From Coriaria nepalensis (lineage: Eukaryota > Streptophyta > Magnoliopsida > Cucurbitales > Coriariaceae), in contig CP114486.1 in the NCBI GenBank assembly GCA_027186245.1, positions 7,826,501 to 7,890,500 of the forward strand: a stretch of DNA of 64,000 bases, in the 5' to 3' direction. Positions 27,201 through 38,980 of the stretch are shown here, in pieces. Below the pieces are notes generated by a model. That model was not told the origin of the DNA. It worked only from the letters and a program-made list of their open reading frames with translations, and did not search any database. The position numbers were made by a program, and so were the translations under genes. Within the stretch, counting starts at the first letter, position 1, and every line of letters starts with the position of its first letter.

Positions 27201-28036
27201 AGATGGAAAATCATCTTCCACTAAACAGACTTCTAAAACAATTAAATCAAATTTACTTATCTTTTTCTCCTTTAGCTCGGAGAGATACTTGTTACAGTTT
27301 CTCTTCTAGTCGCCATCAACTCTGTAATGGAAACACTTTTTCCTGGGTTCCTTTTTCTTGGAGTTGTCGTTCTTCTTATTCTCCTTGCCTTTAAGTGACT
27401 TTTTAGCTTTCTTTCCCTTCTTGTTCTTACCATTGGTGTTCCACATAAAAGGAAAATGGCTTTTTTTAGCAACATTTGCTTCACTCTCTTTGGACCTGGT
27501 CTTATTAAGGATCTCAAAAGTGTAATTCATTCAACAGCTGAGTCCTATTATACTACAGCTAATCTGATGAGAGTGACTCAATGGTAACCCCATGTATTTC
27601 TACCTCATGCATTGTGTTGATCATGTTCAAAACATGATATTTTCTAGAAACTCCTTTCTTCATTTTGACATTCATGTAGGTTTTAGTAGCCTCATGATGA
27701 CTCTGGTCAGATTGCTGCCCAAACGACGCCTAGAGAGACTTCTATATTTTATATGCAGTCTCCACATTTTTATGTTTTTTTAGAAGAACATCACTCATGC
27801 TCATCAACATCTAGCATTTGGCTTCGTTATTAGATTGGATCCAATGGTCATACTTTCTCCGTACATTACTAGCACTAGTGGCAGCAAGCTCTTCAAGATA
27901 TTCCTCAATCAAGATAAATTTATGGTTCTTATAAATTAATACCATATTTAAGTTTGATTTCCATCTCATAAAATTATCAATAGTGAATTATTCTTCATTG
28001 AGTAAAGTGGTAACGTGGTTATTGATTGAAGACATG
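24269..28036 (-). pseudogene. Ty1/Copia gag-pol polyprotein, decayed
   Basis: Read from right to left, the Copia order gag-protease-integrase-RT-RNase H is complete but broken. Gag starts with ATG at about 28,036 (MSSINNHVTTLLNEE, then a stop). A zinc knuckle near 27,310 reads CFHYRVDGDWKRNC, with the second Cys changed to Tyr and the His to Asp. A protease/integrase junction piece (GEVRLHFSNNYLVLNNVYF) lies at 26,794-27,072. RT pieces include MDIKTAFVNGSLEENIYMMQ (about 25,340-25,395) and LYVNNILLIGN (25,100-25,135), where the catalytic YVDD is YVNN. RNase H ends with EPRSHRRGKHI and NLADPFTKTL (24,269-24,475). There are many stops, frameshifts and small deletions. The element lost its 5' LTR and primer binding site: 125 bp upstream of the gag ATG the sequence switches to a Gypsy LTR. 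Confidence 0.9.
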
Positions 28037-29235
28037 ACGATTCCTAAAATTAAGTAAAACATACATAATTCATTATAATTGAAATAAAAATCAAAGTTTT
28101 CAGAATAGTAAATATGATGCATGAATGCAACAAATAAAACACATTAAATTATTTATTACTTGTAATGCCTGCCCTACAAGTAGCTATTTAGTTTATCAAA
28201 TACTTTTAGCGGAAACACGCATAGCTATTATGGGTGCTACATTCTAACGTAACTTTTAAAATCCTTCTTACAGAAATAATATAATAGTTTGAGCTTTTTA
28301 TGAAACATAAATGAAATCCTTATCATGGAAAATTAAACAAAAAACTCTTAAACAATAACAATTTTTTTTCCCAAAAAAAAAAAATTGTATACATACATAT
28401 ATAAAGGCTTTTCTAAGAGGTTTAAATTTTTCCAAACTTTTGCCTTCCCACAAGTCGTGTCCCATATGTACAATCTCACGAGACTCATCTTCTTCATTTC
28501 CCTGATCCTAGTTTATAGCTTTACCTTTATAATTTCCTACCACACAAGGTAAGCATCTGTGAGTTAGAACCTTAGTAAGTATAGAGGCCTACTCACATGT
28601 ATTAATCTTTTAATGATCATTTTAAATTAACTCTTTCATGACTTATATCTCGCATGTATGATTTCATATCCTTTTATATGCTTAGGCCTTGAGGTTGTTG
28701 TCACTAGCATTTCAATTGATATATAATCAGAGGTCTGCTTATGACCTTTTCCTTAAAATTATATAGGGTCCTTTATGATCGACAATCGATGATCGTTCTT
28801 AAGACCCGGCAACACCTCACTTTAGTGTTTTGCATATGCATGCTTATGATATTTATTTACTTTACCATAACATTAACTCCTTTTAGATCAAAAGTGTGAA
28901 CATATGCATTTAATCATAGCATGTCAAAGCTTTTATTATTCTTAAACCATCATGCTATATTACGTTCATACTAATCACGTTCTCAATTTTAGCATGGTAA
29001 TATTTTATTTCTACTTACCATGCTATATAACAATCATAATCTTAATATAAATATTAACTTTAGCATAACAAATATTATCTTCAATTCATCACACCTATTA
29101 AAGATTATTCTATCCTCAAATCAATATAATTTCAAATAATTTTAGCATCACAACAACAAACAGACAAATAATATTCTTGTGTTATATAGTGACACTATAC
29201 TTAAAGAGTTTTATTAAGGATTGACAACTTGAAGT

Positions 29236-29365
29236 TCCTAATTCTCCTTTTTCCTCTTTTTCCCTCTTTCTTCCTATTTCTCTTTGTCTCTTTTCCGTTC
29301 CCCCCTTTCTTTCCTTTCTTTCTCTTCTTTCCTTTCCCTCTCTTTTTCCTTCTTTTATTTCCTTT
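29236..29365. repeat. Pyrimidine-rich low-complexity tract
   Basis: About 130 bp of almost pure C/T (TTCCTCTTTTTCCC-like) lie inside the Gypsy LTR. The open frame across it (Phe/Leu/Pro only) is a composition artefact. Confidence 0.85.
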
Positions 29366-29564
29366 CTTCTTGCTGATTCTAACTAACCAACATATGTGGC
29401 CTTTTATAGTGGAAAAGAAGTGAGATTAGTCATGCCATTTATTGTATAATTATGACAAGTATAAGCCACATGTCTGGATGATGACTCTCCAGTGATAACT
29501 AATTCAAATAAATGATGATTAAGCTATTGTGTCGAGCTCTATATGGCATCTACGTTATCTCCCT

Positions 29565-30050
29565 TGCATACTGAAGGCATCGACCCTGTCGACCCATCAA
29601 GCATGTTGACCCTTCGAGCTTTTCGACCCATCGAGCATGACAACTCATTGAGCGCATCGAGCCATCGATTACTTTATGTATTGGAGGCGTTGACCTCGTC
29701 AAGCCATTCACATATTGAAGGCATCGACCATGTTGAGCCATTCGCATATTGAAGGCATCAACCCTGTCTACCATTCATGTTAACTTTTGAAATTATTAAA
29801 GAACCCCTTTAAAAATTACTAACGACACAGTTGACCTTGTCGATCTATTTGCATATGGGAGACATCGACCTTGTCGACCCATTCGCATATGGAAGGCGTC
29901 GACACATTAAGATACGAAAGGCATCGACCCATGCACATATTGAAGTTGTTGACCCCCTCGACCGATTCACATATTGAAGGTATCAACCCTGTCTACCCAT
30001 TCATGTTAACTTCTAAAATTATTAAAGAACCCCCTTTAAAAATTACTAAA
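29565..30050. repeat. TCGAC-rich subrepeats in the Gypsy LTR
   Basis: Units of about 34 bp built on CATATTGAAGGCATCGACC and GTTGAGCCATT-like text recur irregularly. On top of this, a block ending CATGTTAACTT.TAAAATTATTAAAGAACCCC is duplicated at about 29,758-29,821 and 29,984-30,050, about 227 bp apart. The region is much richer in C and G than the surroundings. Subrepeats of this kind in the U3 part of plant LTRs are known and vary between copies. Confidence 0.7.
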
Positions 30051-30439
30051 AATATCACATATTGTTTCTATTACTAATATTAGGTATAGGTGGGAATTAA
30101 AATTTGCTAAGAAGTCCATTTTAAATTTATTTTCCCATTACTATACCTAGTTTAGAACTATTGGGAGATTACATTCCCCATTCTTTATAAAATTTAGTCC
30201 TCTAAATTTTAGTCGGGCTCAATTTATACCAAATGCTTCTTGCAAACAAGCTTACGTTACTCATTGTTTCCTTTATTTTATACTAAAAGCTATATCCTTC
30301 TACTTCCATACTTTTATTCAAACTTATTTTCTATCTTTAAATAGAGTATCTATAATATGTTTCACGTGCCATATACATTGTAACTTATTTATACATTTCC
30401 ATAGTTTTATAAAAATTCTGGGTGTTTTTCCTTCTTTTC

Positions 30440-33400
30440 ATCTTCCCTTTCCTATGTAGCCTCATCCGTCTTACAACTTGGCCATAACACATTTACTAGG
30501 TGTATGGCCTTATTCTTGAGTTCCATTTCCTTGCAATCCAAAAGTTGTACCAGTTTTTCTTCATACGTCAGATCCTCTTGAAGTTGAACGAGGTCAATTT
30601 CCAGTACATGTGAGAGATCAAGTACATACTTCTTCAGCATAGATACGTGAAACAAATTGTGTAACGAGGACCTCTCTGGCGGCAGTGCAATCCTATAGGC
30701 AACTTTACCGATACGTTATATTATCTCAAAAGGCACAATATAATTTGGACATAACTTTTCCTTTTTGCCAAATCTCATCAACCCTTTCATTGGTTCAATC
30801 TTTAAAAATACCATATCTCCAACCTAAAATTCAAGAGGTCTATATAGGCCTCTTATCCGCATAGCTCTTTTGTCGACAAAGAGCAGTTTGTATCTTGTGT
30901 TTAATTTTCTTGATTGCTTCAGTAGAGGTTTCAATGAAGTCGGGAGTCACTAAGTTTCCTTCTCCCATTTCGTACCAATGAGCTGGTAACTTGCACTTTC
31001 GTCCATATAAAGCTTCATAAAGTATCATTCCAATGGCTGCTTGGAAACTATCGTTGTATGAGAACTCTATTAATGATATGTATCAATTCCAAGCACATTT
31101 CAAGTCTAAGACCCATGCTCATAGCATATCTTCTAAAATCTGGATGATTCTTTCCGTGACCATCTGTAGGTGAAAAGCCATGCTAAATTTCAGCCTCGTC
31201 TCCATCACTCGTTATACAGTTTTCCAAAATCTTGAGGTAGGCCTACCATCTCAATATGAAATTATTGATAATGGTACTCCATGTAGTTGAATAATTTCAC
31301 TCACATAAGGTTCTACTATTCTAAGGAAGATGTACTTCGTATGGATAAGAAATGTGCCAATTTAGTTAATATGTCATGAGTACCCAAATTGCATCGTGTC
31401 CCTTCGTCGTTTTGAGAAGTCCAATGAAAAAATCCACAGTTATTTGTTCCCACTTCCATTCTAAAATCTCCATTATTTGTAATTCTCCAACTTGACGTTG
31501 GTGTTCAGCCTTGATTCACTGGATACATCCTTCTTTGTTCCAGTCCACCAGAAGTGCTCTTTCAAATCCTTATACATCTTGGTTGCTTCTGGGGGTACAG
31601 AATACAAAGTTTCATGTGCTTCTAAAAGAATTTGGCATCTTATTTTATCATTTATTGGAATGCATAACCTCCCTTTAAAGATCCCATCCTTAGATATTTT
31701 AAAGTCAGACCGCTCATCTTTTTCCATTTCCTATTTGATTTCCTTTATTCCTTCATCAGACTATTGTGCACCCTTGATCTTTAAGTATGCTTTGTTGGAG
31801 GGTTAAAGCTGACAATCATCCTATCACCGACTTTATTTGTGCATTATACTCCTCCTTTTGTAATGGCGTTGGTAAGGCATGTAGTGTAGGAAGGCTAGTT
31901 AATGATTTTTGGCTTAAAGCGTCAGCTACTTTATTTGCTTTCTCTCGGTTATATCATATTTCACAGTTATAATCTTTGACTAATTCTATCCACCATCTTT
32001 GTGTCATGTTCAATTCCTTCTGTGTGAAGACTTCAAGCTTTATGATCGGTATAAATTTTACATCGCACTCCATAGAGGTAGTGTCTCCAAACTTTTAGGG
32101 AAAATACTACAACAGCTAGTTTTAAGTCATGAGTTAGGCAGTTTTTTTCCTATTCTTTAAGCTGCCGAGAAGCATAAGAAATTACTTTCTCATTTTGCAT
32201 CAACACTACTTCTAACCTCAATTTAGAAGCATCACTATATATTACGAACCATTTTCACCTTCTGGAATCGTAAGAATAGGCACACTAGTTAATTTCTCCT
32301 TCAACTCTTGAAAAGTCTTCTCAGTTGCTACAGACCATTCAAACTTCTTGTTCTTACGAGTAAGCCCAATGAGTGGTGTGGCAATTCTGGAAAATCCTTC
32401 TACAAATTGCCTACAATATCCAACTGATCCTAGAAAACTTTGCAGTTTAAAAGCATTCTTGGTTCTAGGCCATTTGCTTACTGCTTCGAATTTTGATGAA
32501 TCCACAAAAATATCATCCTTAGAAATTATATGTCCAAGAAAAGCAACTCAATCGAGCCAAAATTCGTACTTTTTAAATTATCCGTAGAGTTTATGATTCT
32601 TCAAAGTTTACAAAATCACCTTATGCTTCACATGTTCCTTTTCAAATTTTGAGTATATAAGAGTATCATCTATGAAGACAACATCAAATTTATCTAGATA
32701 TTCTTTAAACCGATCCATGAAAAAGGCTAGAGTATTGGTCAAACAAAACGACATGACTAAAAATTTGCAGTGACCATACTGCATCCGTAAGGTTGTCTTC
32801 CGGGACATCGCTTTCTCAAATCTTTAGTTAGTGATAGCTAGATCTTAAGTTGAACTTGGAAAATATCGATGTTCTTTATAGTGACTTTGTTGACTTCCCT
32901 ATAGTCAATGTCCATTCTCATTAACCCGTCTTTCTTTTTCACAAACAATATTGGAGCTCCCTAGGGTGAGAAACTAGGATGAATATGTCCTTTATCGAGC
33001 AAGTCTTGTAGCTATACTTGGAGCTCTTTCAATTCAGCTGGTTCCATAGGATACGGGGCCTTTAAGATTGGCGTTATTCTAGGCATTAGATCTATTATGA
33101 ACTTTATTTCATGATCTGTGGAAAGTCCTAGTAATTCCTTAGGAAAGATTTCAAGAAAGTCACAGACTACTGGAATGTCTTCAGGCTTTAGTTATTGTTC
33201 CATGTATGTATCCACTATACTGGTAAGGAATCTCTCGCAACCACTTTTCAATAGTCTTGCTGCCTTAATCGCATCTACTAATGGAATCTAGCTTCTCTTT
33301 GAATTTCCAATAAATTCAAATTTTTCATCTTCTCGTATGTGGCGTTGTATTTTGAGACCGAGTAATATAACATTGAAATCTTGCATATCTAATATTACAA

Positions 33401-33480
33401 GATTTGCAAATAATTTCACATCGCCTATGTTTAATTATAGGGCTCACAACCAATGAGTTGATATTAATACGTCTCTTAAG
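30440..33480 (-). pseudogene. Ty3/Gypsy (Tekay/Del-like) pol, decayed and 5'-truncated
   Basis: From right to left the minus strand gives the end of the protease (NLVILDMQDFNVILLG near 33,390), the PELKELQ-type segment preceding RT (33,000-33,180), [29 protein letters not shown] (32,880-32,960), the RT core with intact [12 protein letters not shown] (32,640-32,690), the RT/RNase H thumb (KLQSFLGSVGYCRQFVEGFSRIA, about 32,380-32,450), integrase with LKEHFWWTGTKKD (31,525-31,575) and ILYEALYGRKCKLP (30,980-31,025), and the integrase C-terminus VFHVSMLKKYV...DPSH-like text (30,595-30,650). The chain is broken by stops and frameshifts. Gag, the 5' LTR and the primer binding site are missing, since the sequence changes to unrelated DNA and then the 380-bp satellite after 33,480. 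Membership in the Tekay/Del chromovirus group is judged from the motif wording. Confidence 0.9.
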
Positions 33481-33544
33481 AGTAGTGTTGTACTAAACAT
33501 CTCATCTAGTTAGTTTATGAGATGCTTAATCTTGCAAATACATT

Positions 33545-35715
33545 TTGATGCAACAAAAGGATATTTTCGATCCTAATTTATTTTCTTGATGTTGAGTCTA
33601 GCATTAACATTTTTGTATCGATTTGAAATTTGTTGATGACGCCAAAAAAATAGACTATATGCATGTTCGGCACATGTCATGCTAGCAACTTTGCTTATGA
33701 TTGAGATTGGAAGTGACTGCAATTGGCTTGACTTTTAAGATCCGTAAAACCTGTTGGGCAGTAAACAAGACCATTCCCTATAGATAGTTATCATGACATT
33801 AAGGGAAAATACTTGTTGTTTTTGGGGGTTTAAAGGAAATAGTTTATGTCAATAGTTAATAGAACATTAGGTTGTTTGGGTCAGCCTTATCATCTTTCCT
33901 TTGTTGTTAGTAAGCCTATATGTCAATTATTGATCCATTACTATCAATTCAGATCAATTTTCGGATGATGATTATTGCATTAAAGTTTTGTATTGGTATG
34001 AAATTATTAATGGACACCCAAAAATGAAGTTAATGCATGTTTGACACATGTTATGCTAGCTACTTCCCTTCTATAACTGAAATTAGAAGCGACTGTAAAT
34101 GGCACAACTTCTATGATCCGTTAAACCCATCTGCCAATCAATAAGACCATGGCGTGTACACAGTTATCACGACATTAATGGAAAGTACTCATTTTTTTTG
34201 GGACATTAAAGGAAAATAATTGAAGTAAAGAGTTAAATTGAACATAAGTTAGTTGGGGTTGGTCTTATCGTCTTTCATTTGTTGTTTCTTTGTCTATATC
34301 TTGGTAATTGATTGGTTACTGTCGATCTTATTTATTTTTCCCAACCGTGAGTCTTGCATTAACAGTTCCATATCGGTTTAAAATTATTAGGACACAACCA
34401 AAGAATAGGATTCATGCATCTTCGACACCTATCTTGGTAGAGAATTCTCTTATATAATAGAAATTAGAAGCAACTGCAATTAGCACGAAATTTAAGATAT
34501 ATTAAACCTTCTTGGTTGTCAACAAGACCATGCCGGGTAGATAATTATCATGAAATTCAAGGAAAGTACTCATAATTTTGGGGACTTCAAAGGAAAATAG
34601 TTTATGTCAATAAATAAACAAAACATTAGGTTGTTCGGGTTGGTCTAATCATCTTTCATTTATTGTTAGTAGGTTTATATTTCAATCATTGATCAGTTAT
34701 TTTCAATCCTAATTGATTTCCCCGACGATGAATCTTGCATTGATAGTTTTGTATCGATAAGAAATTATTAGGCGACTCCCGAAAAATACAATGAATGCAT
34801 CTTCGACACATGTTCAGCTACCAACTTCCCTTATACAATTGAGATTGGAAGCAACTGCTATTGGCACAACATTTAAGATCTATTAAAGTCGCATAGTAGT
34901 CATTAAGATCATTCGTGTACATAGTTATCTTGACATTAAAGGAAATTACTTGTATCTTTCGAGACTTTAAATGAAAATTATTGAAGTCGGTTTTATCATC
35001 TTTCATTTTTTGGTTATAGGTCTATATGTCGGTCATTGATCGACACTGTCAGTCCTAATTGATTTTCGCGATGATGAGTCTTGCATTAATAGTTTCGTAT
35101 TGGTTTAAATTACTAGGGCATGCCCGAAAAAACTTGGTTTATGCATGTTTGACAAATGACTTGCTAGCAACTTCCCTTATATAATTAGAATTGGAAGCTA
35201 CTGCAATTCGCATGACTCTTCAGATCCGTTAAACCTACTAGGTGGTCAATAAGACAATGTCATGTAGATAGTTATCATGAAATTGAAGGAAATTACTCAT
35301 AATTTTCGTGACTTTAAAGAAAAATAGTTTAAGTCAATAGTTAAAGAGAACATCAGCATGTTGGGATAGTCCTATCATCTTTCATTTATTGTTGGTAGCT
35401 CTATATGTCAGTCATTGATTACTATTGATCCTAATTGATTTTCCTGATAATGAGTCTAGCATTAATAGTTTCGTATTAGTAAAAAATTATTAGGGGACGC
35501 CTTACAGATACGGTTCGTGCATGCTAGCAACTTCTCTTATATAACTGAGATTGGAAGTGACTGCAATTGGTATGGCTTTTAATATCCGTTAAACCCGCTG
35601 GGCGATCAACAACACCATGCCGTGTAGATAGTTTTCACGACATTAAAGAAAAGTACTCGTAATTTTTAAAGGAAAATAGTTGAGGTCAATAGTTAAACAG
35701 AACATTAGGCTATTG
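33545..35715. repeat. ~380-bp satellite, array II (about 6 copies)
   Basis: The monomer landmark (GTCAATTATTGATC and variants of GTCATTGATC) occurs at 33,921, about 34,302, 34,682, 35,031 and 35,410, a step of 379-381 bp except for one shortened unit (34,682 to 35,031). Each unit repeats GCATTAATAGTTTCGTAT, GAAATTATTAGG, a CATG(C/T)TAGCAACTTCCCTTATA stretch, TGCAATTGGC and CCGTTAAACC. It is the same family as 22,441-23,439. Its left edge starts in mid-monomer. Confidence 0.88.
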
Positions 35716-35929
35716 TGATCCAGCTGCTTCTGCCATCTTGCCTAAAAAATTCTAATTTGGGTATTGGGCATTGAATAATAGTAGCAGCAAATGAACAATT
35801 CAAAAGAATATGCAGATTTACCCTTGTCCTCCATGACCTATATCTGTGATCGGTTACTTGAAATAATTCCAAATAATGCTCTATAAAAAGCAATCTCGTA
35901 GTTAATTAGTATATCAGCTGAGTAACAGG

Positions 35930-36245
35930 TCGCTGACCAAATGCAAAGATATACTATCCATTATGGTCGGTGTTACATCCTTGATCGTTATTTAATCCTC
36001 ATTCATCAACGACTGTACGATATCATGATCGATCGGCTATTTGTTAAGTAAACGGTATTATCTACCGAAAATAAGGTTTCAATTGTCGTCATAAGGAAAA
36101 TAGTAGGAGATGCCCCAATTATGAAGTGCATACATGGTCGATGTTTGTCATGATAGCAAATTATACAGTTGAGAATGACAATGGTTGTCACTGCTTTTAA
36201 GATCCTAATAATAAAATTTTGAATTCGAAAAGACAATAGCGTGTA
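35930..36245. repeat. Diverged outlying copy of the 380-bp satellite
   Basis: The text GAAGTGCATACATGGTCGATG, TCATGATAGCAAATTATACAGTTGAGA and TTTTAAGATCCTAATAA follows the order of the 380-bp monomer with heavy divergence. It lies 220 bp right of array II, separated by unassigned sequence. Confidence 0.5.
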
Positions 36246-36883
36246 TTCATAGTCATTACTTTAAATGTATGTAAAACACATTGGCCATGACATTTGATGG
36301 ATCATCTTGATCTCAAAATCTCAAATGAAGATTCCAATAATAAAGTAATAAGATTAGAGAACCTAGCTTGCCGAGATATCAAAGAGAAAGAGAGAGAGAG
36401 ATAACCAGATGGGGAGAGAAAAAATAGTGATTTTTGGTGTAACCTGGAAACTGAGAGTCGTATGCGAGCCGAAAATAAAGTATAAAATATCATAAAACAT
36501 GACATTTCCTCATCCCTCGGATTAAACGTGACTATCTAGATTCATGCGTCGCCACAAGCGGGCACACATATAACGTTCAGTCAATCCCTCCCAAGCTCGC
36601 TTCTTATTATTATGCATTTCAATGACTTTAACAAGAAATTAATCTCTTATTACTGATACCATTTAATGATGATTGGAAGACTGACGACTGTTAGAGCATC
36701 CAATGATGATTACATTAACATATAAGGGTTCTATTACACATTTAGATTATGATTGAAAACCTTTGTCTCTCCATCCTCTTTATTGGTTTATCTTCTTCGA
36801 CAGTTCCGAGCTGTTGTCGACTCTTCTCTTACTTCTTTAGAGAATTTCCTATTTTTATGTTGCCCGTATAATCATCATCTTCA
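36246..36883. other. Unassigned intergenic sequence
   Basis: No gene or repeat family is recognised. A short GA-rich microsatellite (GAGAAAGAGAGAGAGAGA) lies at about 36,382-36,402. The open frames here lack any family signature and are short. Confidence 0.4.
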
Positions 36884-37390
36884 TCAACAATAATAGCTTC
36901 TAGGACACGAACGGTTAAGTATATACGCCATCCTTTGGAGTTTTGCAGTTCCATAATTTTCATCTACTGCAACATAAATGCTGCCACCACCACATAGCAT
37001 ATAAACCGTGGTCCTGGCCTTAAATGCCGCTACAGACCTACATTTTGGGACAAGAACACAGTGATTGTAATAATTCCACGATATCAATGAGAGGGAGTTT
37101 GTATAGTATAGCATTACATATAATACATCGACTTAAATTCATAGTTGCGCGCGTAAATGATGAACAAATCAATTATGTATTTATATAGTCTTAGAATGGT
37201 ATGATTAGAAAGGTGTATACTAATCACGATACACGGGGTGCACGAATGACAACATTGGGTTCAGGGGGCTGAACGGACAAATTAGTGACCGGGTCATACA
37301 TAGCCAACCAGCCATGAGGGCTCGCAAACCCCATGGTGTCGGCATAGATTTTAATATCGATGACAATTTTTTGAATACGATTGATGCTTC
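36870..37390 (-). pseudogene. Possible remnant of an unidentified protein-coding gene
   Basis: The minus strand from about 37,386 to 37,220 is open for some 55 residues and reads like protein (MGFASPHGWLAMYDPVTN followed by a proline-rich tail ending at a TGA about 37,220). About 180 bp further along the same strand a second open piece (GWRIYLTVRVLEAIIVDEDD, about 36,840-36,945) also has protein-like composition. The two could be exons or one decayed ORF. There is no plausible start codon or complete exon chain, and I do not recognise the family. It lies outside the identified retroelements. Confidence 0.3.
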
Positions 37391-38980
37391 ATATTTTTTT
37401 TTTTTTTTGTCAAAGTTGCCTCGAATTCCACAATGATATATTGTAGCCTAATCATGGAGTACATACTCCAACAGCTATAATCAAGCCATGTCAATGCTTA
37501 TTATAAAAAGGTGATGATGAGGTTTGATCATAGCCTCTTCAAAAATATATGGATTTGTTATGACCAATAATATCATTAGTTGATCGGTTATTAATCGTGC
37601 TCGATCTATTGTTTATCGGTCATTTATCGAAATTGAATGGACACTTGTACATAATACATGTTCGTGTGATCATGTATTTTTAAGTAGACAATACACTAAA
37701 AAACCACTACATATCTAGAGGATGATTTCAAATATATATTAGAATTGGTTTAAACGTTATGAGACAAAGCATAAAGTTGTGTTCATGATTATAGTAGAAA
37801 AGTAACTCCACAATTATCGGTAATATTCATTCATCTTAGAGTTTAATTTAAAATACTTATAAGTAGTCAAATCTATTTATTTTTTTAAAATAATTAATTT
37901 TGAATGTTTAAAATAATAAGCATATTTTTAATTATAAATCACTTTTAATCATATTGCCAAGCACACCTATTTTTTAAGCACTTTCAATGATGATTTGATA
38001 AGAACTTTCAATGATGATTACAAGAGTGACTTTGACAATATATGACGTTTTATTTGAACTGACAATGAGCCACTCTTCGGGAATCAAGTGGTTCACAACA
38101 TATTTATTTCCTTACACCTCTCCATTTCAAACTATTGTCATGCTGTTAGTAGCGGGATTTCTAGTTTCGGCAATAATGAACAAATATGAGGTTCAACATA
38201 CATGACGATGTCGCGAGGGAATTTCCTCCATTTCATATACTTAGAAAACCTTGGCGTATGATAAGGAACTAACCGTGTGCATGATTATTGGGCGTCAAAA
38301 CATGCATTATATAAACTTCCTCTTATTTGATGTAAAAGTTAAATTAGCTTCTACTTGGAAAGCTGTAACCAATCCTCTCGAAACCTACGACATAAGAGAA
38401 CCCAAGTGGTCACGATTGTGAGATATAAAATAATTGAATGTATATAACCGCTCGCATGTAACGATATGAAATCTCAAAGGGTTTGTTACAATATTAAATA
38501 CTACAATAATTGACCCATCAGCGACATATCTCATTTTATACACTCATGAAGGGGAACAGTAGTTGATAGGCCATAGCTATACAGGGTAATTGATAAACAC
38601 CACTATTTGCTCCTTTAACACTCATGACAGATAGTAATTTGAAACTAATTAGGATGGCATATGTCATGATCAAAAATAGTAATTCCCTCATAAACACCAC
38701 TGTTTGTTCCTTTTGCACTCATACAGAATAGTGATTTGAAAGCATATCGTGTCCGCATATCTATAACACATACCCCAACATATCCAATCTTGTAAGGTCT
38801 TATAGTATATTTTTAAGTTATTAATGTGACTCGGTCGAATTTGATTTGCTTGACATGTAATTTACTTTGTTATCACACTTATACTTACCTATCTTCCCTT
38901 TTATGTGAATAAGTCTCGGTCTATATAAGTTATCAGCTAATGAATACTTTATTTTTAATTAAGAATTTAGTCTATCATAC
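37391..38980. other. Unassigned AT-rich sequence
   Basis: The segment has a poly(T) run at 37,395-37,409 and a local direct duplication of about 50 bp (38,590-38,643 and 38,691-38,742, about 101 bp apart; shared AAACACCACT.TTTG and GTGATTTGAAA-like text). No coding family, tRNA or known element was recognised. The frame at 38,011-38,205 has no family signature. Confidence 0.4.

Larger units (their letters stand above)
28161..30173 (-). mobile_element. Ty3/Gypsy 3' LTR, 2,013 bp, TGTAAT...ATTACA
   Basis: On the minus strand the LTR runs from TGTAATCTCCC (30,173) to GGCATTACA (28,161), with matching 6-bp inverted ends. To its right, TTCCCCATTCTTT is the reverse complement of a purine tract (AAAGAATGGGGAA), and further right is the C-terminus of Gypsy pol, so this is the 3' LTR of that minus-strand element. 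It sits in the leader of the Copia element to the left, so the Gypsy element inserted after the Copia one. TTACT at 28,156-28,160 is the left candidate target-site duplication. It contains a pyrimidine tract and a TCGAC-rich repeat described separately. Confidence 0.88.

Noticed and set aside
27272..27530. Two overlapping basic minus-strand ORFs as separate small proteins
   Set aside because: Both are frames of the same decayed Copia gag; one carries the broken zinc knuckle, the other is its shadow.
29229..29423. 64-codon ORF rich in Phe, Leu and Pro
   Set aside because: It is the translation of a pyrimidine tract inside a Gypsy LTR.
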